DNA of 8,520 nt from JAFCCL01 sp041645325 (GTDB lineage Archaea; Iainarchaeota; Iainarchaeia; Iainarchaeales; GCA-2688035): assembly GCA_041645325.1 (NCBI GenBank), contig JBAZQI010000041.1, positions 1 through 8,520 on the forward strand, written 5' to 3'. Below, one piece after another: positions 1 to 3,604 of this stretch (positions are counted from its first letter, which is position 1; each line of letters begins with the position of its first letter). The translations under genes were made by a program, and so were the position numbers. The notes under the pieces are model-generated. The model saw only the letters and a list, made by a program, of their open reading frames with translations, was not told the origin of the DNA and did no database searches.

Positions 1-279
1 ATACCGCTTTTCAGCAATGCCGATTGCAGCAAGAAGCGTCTTTTTTTCCGCAAAAAGCATCTTCAGCGAGGGCTTCCTGTAATGCAGCTTTGTCCAAACC
101 AAAACAACGGCAATAACCCCTGCAATCGCAGCCAAGGCATATACAAAGCCAAGCAGCACAAAGCCGATGGCCCCCCAAAAAACCGCAAAAAAAAGAATCA
201 AGGCAGCCAAAGCAACTGCTGCAAAAAGCAGCTTTTTATTGGCAGCCAGGTTTTCTAAAAAAGCCGAATATTCAAGCAT
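1..279 (-). CDS. Partial small membrane protein, C-terminus outside window
   Basis: This reading frame starts at ATG 279-277 and stays open to the left edge, giving 93 visible residues. The N-terminus (MLEYSAFLENLAANKK) is followed by two hydrophobic stretches, at about residues 18-35 and 37-63, with Trp, Gly and Ala residues typical of membrane helices. A basic segment follows (WTKLHYRKPSLK, then AEKK), so the tail probably faces the cytoplasm. There is no cleavable signal peptide with an obvious processing site. The start is supported by an A/T-rich TATA-like box (303-310, minus strand) centred about 28 bp upstream of the ATG, which predicts a leaderless mRNA. The next gene upstream on the same strand ends at 335, so this gene may also be read from that unit. 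I do not recognise the family. That it is an integral membrane protein is inferred from hydropathy alone, and its function is unknown. Confidence 0.7.
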   Translation of the reverse strand, partial: MLEYSAFLENLAANKKLLFAAVALAALILFFAVFWGAIGFVLLGFVYALAAIAGVIAVVLVWTKLHYRKPSLKMLFAEKKTLLAAIGIAEKRY

Positions 280-302
280 TCGATAAGAAAAAGGTTAACC
301 CG

Positions 303-310
303 AATAAAAA
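303..310 (-). promoter_or_regulatory. TATA-like box of the partial membrane-protein gene
   Basis: On the minus strand the sequence reads GCTTTTTATTCG, with the A/T core centred about 28 bp before the ATG at 279. This is the distance from TATA box to transcription start in archaea, so the mRNA would begin at or near the start codon. It is assigned from position and composition only. Confidence 0.45.
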
Positions 311-334
311 GCTTTGCGCCATACCCCAAAAAAG

Positions 335-520
335 TTATTTTCGCCAGATGCTGCTGAAAAGGTAAATCAGGCCTGCGCCAAAAACAAGCACGGCCAAAAG
401 CACGTCAATCTTTGTGTAGCGCGTAAGCGTATCATAAATGTACATGAAAGAAGCGACAACAATTGCCAATGCAATGATTGTCTCAATGGTCTTCCTTTCA
501 GGTTCAGCACTATCTCCCAT
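335..520 (-). CDS. Small two-helix membrane protein, 61 aa
   Basis: This is a complete 61-residue frame from ATG 520-518 to TAA at 337-335. A short polar N-terminus (MGDSAEPERK) precedes two hydrophobic helices, at about residues 12-32 and 37-59. They are joined by a short polar turn (TRYTK), and the protein ends in a basic tail (SSIWRK). The hydrophobic pattern, acidic/basic ends and strong upstream promoter favour this frame over the overlapping plus-strand frame, which reads as a shuffled Cys/His/Asn-rich peptide. A strong TATA-like palindrome at 541-554 is centred 27-28 bp upstream of the ATG, predicting a leaderless transcript. It lies 55 bp before the start of the next minus-strand membrane gene, so the two may be expressed together, although each has its own TATA-like box. 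Family and function are not recognised. Confidence 0.65.
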   Translation of the reverse strand: MGDSAEPERKTIETIIALAIVVASFMYIYDTLTRYTKIDVLLAVLVFGAGLIYLFSSIWRK

Positions 521-540
521 ACATCAATTGGGCGCACACA

Positions 541-554
541 AATATTTAAATATT
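541..554 (-). promoter_or_regulatory. Palindromic TATA box upstream of the 61-aa gene
   Basis: The 14-bp sequence AATATTTAAATATT is a perfect palindrome and is centred 27-28 bp upstream of the ATG at 520. A purine-rich BRE-like stretch (AAAAGTAA) lies just upstream on the minus strand. The symmetry means it could also direct plus-strand transcription from about 575, but no plus-strand gene is seen directly downstream. Confidence 0.55.
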
Positions 555-624
555 ACTTTTAAGGGTTAATTAGTGAACTTTTGGTTTTATTTATTAAGCG
601 GCAAAAAGGGTGTTTTCTGGCGCT

Positions 625-664
625 TGAATGCAATGGAAACGCTTTTACAAAACTATTGCATTCG
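625..664. repeat. Inverted repeat able to form a 12-bp stem
   Basis: GAATGCAAT at 626-634 is matched perfectly by ATTGCATTC at 655-663. In RNA the stem extends to 625-636/653-664 by two G-U pairs and one G-C pair, closing a 16-nt loop. It lies in non-coding DNA about 90 bp upstream of the tRNA gene. It could be a protein-binding site or a hairpin in a small RNA; nothing in the sequence decides between these. Confidence 0.45.
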
Positions 665-721
665 CTTGTTGTTTAACGGGCTCCAAAAAATGCGCATTCA
701 GGGCAAGGCGCAACCATTAAT

Positions 722-730
722 AACTATTTA
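722..730 (+). promoter_or_regulatory. TATA-like box of the tRNA-Arg gene
   Basis: AACTATTTA is centred about 26 bp upstream of the first base of the mature tRNA (752). At the usual archaeal spacing, transcription would start at or within a base or two of the mature 5' end. A second A/T-rich stretch at 735-747 is too close to position 752 to act as the TATA box for this transcript. Confidence 0.4.
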
Positions 731-751
731 GCCCCTAAAATTTCTTAATGA

Positions 752-871
752 GGGCCTGTAGCCTAGTGGATAGGGCACCTGCCTTCTAAGGCCTTTTCTT
801 TAAAAGAGAAAAGCCCTGGGAAAAGAAATGGAGAAAGCAGGGGGTCGCCGGTTCGAATCCGGCCAGGCCCG
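752..871 (+). tRNA. tRNA-Arg (anticodon UCU) with a 47-nt intron
   Basis: A full cloverleaf can be drawn. The acceptor stem is GGGCCTG (752-758) with CAGGCCC (864-870), with G871 as discriminator. The D stem is 761-764/773-776 with loop AGTGGATA. The anticodon stem is CCTGC (778-782) with GCAGG (837-841). The T arm is GCCGG-TTCGAAT-CCGGC (847-863), and the variable loop has 5 nt. The anticodon is TCT at 785-787, so the tRNA charges with arginine and reads AGA/AGG. The anticodon loop is split by an intron after position 37. Removing it gives a 73-nt tRNA with loop CTTCTAA. CCA is not encoded. The tRNA is the natural substrate of ArgS encoded just downstream, and 21 of the 23 arginine codons in argS are AGA or AGG. 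Confidence 0.93.
789..835 (+). other. Intron in tRNA-Arg at position 37/38, relaxed bulge-helix-bulge
   Basis: The intron is 47 nt; the exact ends can slide by one base because A residues flank both junctions. Exon bases TTCT (784-787) pair with AGAA (832-835) to form the 4-bp central helix expected for the archaeal splicing endonuclease. The 5' bulge begins at A788. Beyond it, an intron-internal helix pairs 792-801 with 822-831, with one T-T mismatch. The 3' side shows only a one-base bulge next to the anticodon stem, so the motif is relaxed rather than canonical. The intron can also fold alone, with 790-801 pairing with 805-815 around an AAA loop and one bulged C, which would compete with the splicing helix. 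Confidence 0.75.
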
Positions 872-932
872 ATAGCCGACACGTCCGGCTGGTACGGGCA
901 CTATCTTCGCGCCTTTGGGCGCTCGATAGAGC
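871..932 (+). other. GC-rich hairpin-forming spacer after the tRNA
   Basis: Two perfect stems lie back to back: AGCCG (874-878) with CGGCT (886-890), and GCGCC (909-913) with GGCGC (918-922). The second is extended by CTATC (901-905) with GATAG (925-929). GATAG at 871-875 can pair with the same CTATC, and GCTC (921-924) with GAGC (929-932), so alternative folds compete. No reading frame spans it. It may be part of the tRNA 3' trailer, a processing signal, a small RNA or the 5' leader of the acetyltransferase mRNA. Confidence 0.45.
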
Positions 933-982
933 AAGCTTCGTGTATGTTCCAAATAAGCGAGAATAAAAATCAGGGGTTTTAA

Positions 983-1435
983 ATGATTAGAAAAGCGCGC
1001 ATGGCTGATGCGAAGAAAATAAAGGGACTTCTTTCGTCGAATGCAAAAAAGGGCCTTCTTCTTGACAAAAGCCTGTTTGCGATTTTTGAGAGCATAAGGG
1101 ACTTTTTTGTGGCAGAGCAGGATGGAAAATTTGTCGGCTGCTGTGCCCTGCGCTTTTGCTGGAATGACCTAACCGAAATAAGAAGCCTTGCGGTCAAAGA
1201 AAAATTCCAGCGCAATGGCATCGGGCGAGAACTGGTAAGTGCCTGCCTTGAAGAGGCCAAATTTTTCGGGGCAAAAAAAGCCTTCACGCTGACGTTTGCG
1301 CCGGAGTTTTTCAAAAAAATCGGCTTTGCGGAAATAAAAAAAGAAAAGCTGCCCCACAAGATCTGGTCTGACTGCCTGAACTGCCCGAACTTTCCGAATT
1401 GCAAGGAAAAGGCCATGGAAATAAGGTTAAAATAA
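983..1435 (+). CDS. GNAT-family N-acetyltransferase, short ArgA-like
   Basis: This 150-residue protein is the size of a single GNAT domain. Strand beta4 and the acetyl-CoA pyrophosphate-binding loop are visible as EIRSLAV (65-71) and QRNGIG (76-81), followed by helix alpha3. FFKKIGF (109-115) is the usual GNAT C-terminal element. The tail LPHKIWSDC...C...C (123-140), with Cys131, Cys134 and Cys140, resembles stand-alone ArgA-like acetyltransferases, whose best-known relatives acetylate glutamate using acetyl-CoA at the entry to arginine synthesis. The kinase-like domain of classical ArgA is absent. The ATG follows an SD-like AGGGG (972-976) at 6-nt spacing, with a weak A/T box at 951-956. argS begins 27 bp downstream on the same strand, and tRNA-Arg lies just upstream. 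The substrate is inferred: glutamate is the leading guess, but another amino group, including a protein or peptide N-terminus, cannot be excluded. Confidence 0.82.
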   Translation: MIRKARMADAKKIKGLLSSNAKKGLLLDKSLFAIFESIRDFFVAEQDGKFVGCCALRFCWNDLTEIRSLAVKEKFQRNGIGRELVSACLEEAKFFGAKKAFTLTFAPEFFKKIGFAEIKKEKLPHKIWSDCLNCPNFPNCKEKAMEIRLK

Positions 1436-1462
1436 CTCCAGTTAATTTTTTTAGTGGTTTGA

Positions 1463-3205
1463 ATGGCGGACTTCAGGGAATTGATTGCGGTAACGCTGGA
1501 ACAGGTGCTTGAAGGCAGAATGGGCAACAACAGCAACATTAGCAGGGCAGAGATTGCCGCCCTCTTGGAAATTCCGCCCTCGCCGAAAATGGGCGATTAC
1601 GCCTTTCCCTGCTTCAGGCTTGCGGCCGAATTCAAAAAAAGCCCTGATGAAATCGCAGTGGAGCTTGCGGAAAAAATTTTCCTGCCTGACGGAATTGCTG
1701 GCATGAACCCTGACGGGCCTTACCTGAATTTTTTTGCGGCAAAAGACCTTGTTGCACAGGACACCATAAACAGGATTCTTAAGGAAGGCCAAGGCTATGG
1801 AAAAAGCGAAACAGGAAAAGGCCAAAAAGTGCTTGTTGAATACAGCGCACCGAACAGCAACAAGCCGCTTCATTTAGGCCACCTGAGGAACAACAGCGCA
1901 GGCATGGCTGTTTCAAACATTCTGGGGGCATCAGGCTTTAGGGTTATAAGGGCAAACCTTGTGAACGACAGGGGCATCCACATCTGCAAAAGCATGCTTG
2001 CATACAAGCTTTTTGGAAACAATGCAACGCCGGAAAGCGCAAAGAAAAAGCCGGACCATTTTGTCGGTGACTATTACGTGATGTACAACCAAAAATCCAA
2101 GGAACAGCCGGAGCTTGAAAAGCAGGCCTATGATTTGCTTCAGCTTTGGGAAAAAGGCGACAAGGAAACAAGAAATCTTTGGAAAAAAATGACGGCGTGG
2201 GCTGTGCAGGGCTTCAAGGAAACCTACAGGGAATTCGGAAGCGTTTTTGAGGAATGGTTTTTTGAATCGCAGTTTTACGACAAGGCAAAGCCCATCATAG
2301 AGCTGGGGAAAAAAACAGGCTTGTTCCAAAAAAACGAAGAGGGCTCAATCGTTGCACTGCTTGAAGGCCACGGCCTTCCTGACAAGATTGTGCTGCGCGC
2401 TGACGGCACAAGCATTTACATCACGAACGATTTGGCCCTGACAAAGCACAAGTTTGAAAAGTTCAAGCTCAATCGGTGCTTTTGGGTCGTGGGAAACGAG
2501 CAGGACCTTTACTTCAGGCAGCTTTTCAAAATATTCCAATTGCTTGGCTTTGAATGGGCAAAAAAATGCATTCACCTGAGCCATGGAATGGTTACCCTGC
2601 CTTCGGGAAGGCTCAAAAGCAGGGAAGGGAAGGTTGTTGACGCCGACGAAATAATCGCGGAAATGGAAAAGCTTGCCGCGGAAGAAATAAAGAAAAGGGC
2701 CCCTGAGATAAATCCAAAAGAGCTTGCGCTGAGAAGCAGGGCAATTGGGCTTGCCGCAATAAAATTCCACATGCTCAAGGTCGCAATCCAAAAGGACCTT
2801 TTGTTCAACCCCGAAGAAAGCATTTCCTTTGAAGGCGAAACAGGGCCATATGTGCAATACGCGCACGCAAGGGCAAGAAGCATACTTGCAAAAGCGGGAA
2901 AAATAAAAATTGATAAGTTCGGCTTTGAAAGGCTCATAGGACCTGAAGAGCAAAAGCTCCTGAAGCTCCTTGCAGCTTACCCTGACACGGTAAAAAAAAG
3001 CCTTGAGCAATTAAGCCCGCATGTGATATGCCAGTTCCTCATAGAAACAGCGGAGGCATTCAACTCGTTCTACCATAAGCACAAGGTCCTGCAGGCAGGC
3101 AGCGAAGAAATAATGATTGAAAGGATTGCGCTCGTGCAGGCAACAGCCCAGGTGCTCAAAAACGGCCTTGAGCTTTTGGACATAGAGGCAATAGAAAAAA
3201 TGTGA
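1463..3205 (+). CDS. argS: Arginyl-tRNA synthetase
   Basis: This 580-residue class I synthetase, full length for the family, charges tRNA-Arg with arginine in the cytoplasm using ATP. The N-terminal tRNA-binding domain covers about residues 1-115 (GDYAFPCFRLA, DGPYLNF). The Rossmann catalytic core starts with VEYSAPNSNKPLHLGHLRN, carrying the HIGH signature as HLGH (137-140). The core continues through GTSIYITNDLAL and FWVVGNEQDLYF. The KMSKS loop is degenerate, GRLKSREGKVV (382-392), as is usual in many ArgRSs. The anticodon-binding DALR domain runs from about GPYVQYAHARARSI (461-474) to the C-terminal VLKNGLELLDIEAIEKM. The start is preceded by only a weak SD-like GTGG, and a T7 run (1446-1452) lies in the 27-bp gap after the acetyltransferase. 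Co-transcription with that gene is likely. Of its 23 Arg codons, 21 are AGA/AGG, the codons read by the tRNA encoded upstream. Confidence 0.97.
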   Translation: MADFRELIAVTLEQVLEGRMGNNSNISRAEIAALLEIPPSPKMGDYAFPCFRLAAEFKKSPDEIAVELAEKIFLPDGIAGMNPDGPYLNFFAAKDLVAQDTINRILKEGQGYGKSETGKGQKVLVEYSAPNSNKPLHLGHLRNNSAGMAVSNILGASGFRVIRANLVNDRGIHICKSMLAYKLFGNNATPESAKKKPDHFVGDYYVMYNQKSKEQPELEKQAYDLLQLWEKGDKETRNLWKKMTAWAVQGFKETYREFGSVFEEWFFESQFYDKAKPIIELGKKTGLFQKNEEGSIVALLEGHGLPDKIVLRADGTSIYITNDLALTKHKFEKFKLNRCFWVVGNEQDLYFRQLFKIFQLLGFEWAKKCIHLSHGMVTLPSGRLKSREGKVVDADEIIAEMEKLAAEEIKKRAPEINPKELALRSRAIGLAAIKFHMLKVAIQKDLLFNPEESISFEGETGPYVQYAHARARSILAKAGKIKIDKFGFERLIGPEEQKLLKLLAAYPDTVKKSLEQLSPHVICQFLIETAEAFNSFYHKHKVLQAGSEEIMIERIALVQATAQVLKNGLELLDIEAIEKM

Positions 3206-3286
3206 ACTGTTCCATTCATTGCTGGCCTGACATTTTGCTTTTAACAGACGTCAGTATTGAATCATAACCACTTTGAATGCCTACCG
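3206..3286. other. Convergent intergenic gap after argS
   Basis: This is an 81-bp gap between the stop of argS and the stop of the minus-strand 86-aa gene. It has a T-rich tract (3232-3242) that could end argS transcription in the archaeal manner. A weak 5-bp inverted repeat (CTGAC 3227-3231, GTCAG 3250-3254) is also present. No gene was found. Confidence 0.35.
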
Positions 3287-3547
3287 TCAAACCTTTATTT
3301 TGAATCTTGCAGCAATATTTCTCAAGTTCAGCAAATCTGCCTGGGTTAACCGCCTGCCACCGGTAAGCGCGCCTGAATGTATTTCCTGAATTCGCCTCAG
3401 GATATCCTTTTCCCTGATAGAAAAGGATTGCTCTGGCACTCCGTTAACCAAGGCATCAAGGCCTTTGGAAATTCGCAATTCAAGCCTTGACCTCGTTGGC
3501 TTTCCACCGCCAGCCGGAGGTCGCCCCCTCAAAATTCTTCTTTCCAT
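3287..3547 (-). CDS. Small basic protein of unknown function
   Basis: With the start chosen here (ATG 3547-3545) the protein has 86 residues and is rich in Arg and Lys. It opens with MERRILRGRPPAGGGKP, where RGRP resembles an AT-hook core. A probably helical part follows (IREKDILRRIQEIHSG, then LTQADLLNLRNIAARFKIKV). This start is preferred because an A/T box, TTAAATT (3573-3579), is centred 29 bp upstream, matching the leaderless pattern of neighbouring genes. The frame also extends upstream to an ATG at 3604, which abuts the leuS stop directly and would give 105 residues; that start has no visible SD. The gene lies downstream of leuS on the same strand and may be read through from it. I recognise no family. 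A nucleic-acid-binding role is only suggested by the charge and the RGRP motif, and spurious coding cannot be fully excluded. Confidence 0.55.
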   Translation of the reverse strand: MERRILRGRPPAGGGKPTRSRLELRISKGLDALVNGVPEQSFSIREKDILRRIQEIHSGALTGGRRLTQADLLNLRNIAARFKIKV

Positions 3548-3572
3548 ACAAGTAATAAAAGAAACTTTTGTG

Positions 3573-3579
3573 AATTTAA
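3573..3579 (-). promoter_or_regulatory. TATA-like box upstream of the small basic protein gene
   Basis: TTAAATT on the minus strand lies in the 57 bp between the leuS stop and ATG 3547, centred 29 bp before that ATG. It supports an independent, nearly leaderless transcript and the shorter start. The call rests on position and composition only. Confidence 0.35.
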
Positions 3580-3604
3580 CTCTTTCCATTCCTTGTTTGG
3601 GCAT

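Larger units (their letters stand above)
563..751. other. Non-coding interval before the tRNA gene
   Basis: I see no convincing reading frame in this 189-bp stretch. It contains a long-stem inverted repeat (625-664) and the TATA-like box of the tRNA gene (722-730). No tRNA, box C/D pair or repeat array was recognised. Confidence 0.5.

Noticed and set aside
314..562. 82-aa plus-strand frame over the first intergenic region and the small membrane gene
   Set aside because: Its composition looks random (many Cys, His and Asn). The opposite-strand frame encodes two clean membrane helices and has a well-placed TATA box.
871..951. A second tRNA or known structured RNA directly after tRNA-Arg
   Set aside because: The hairpins do not make a cloverleaf, there is no T-loop consensus, and the stretch is too short for SRP RNA or RNase P RNA.
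1671..1677. Box C/D-type guide RNA signals
   Set aside because: TGATGA-like strings occur only inside coding genes and lack properly spaced D boxes and terminal stems.
979..1873. Long minus-strand frames (186 aa and 140 aa) opposite the acetyltransferase and argS
   Set aside because: Both plus-strand genes are clearly real by family motifs. The antisense frames show no recognisable domain and arise from codon bias.
2345..3010. 221-aa minus-strand frame inside argS
   Set aside because: It is a shadow of the argS catalytic and anticodon-binding region, with Phe/Cys-rich composition and no family signature.
3227..3254. Inverted repeat CTGAC/GTCAG after argS as an intrinsic terminator
   Set aside because: The stem is only 5 bp with an 18-nt loop and no T-run after it; the T-rich tract lies inside the loop. 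At most it is a weak archaeal T-tract end.
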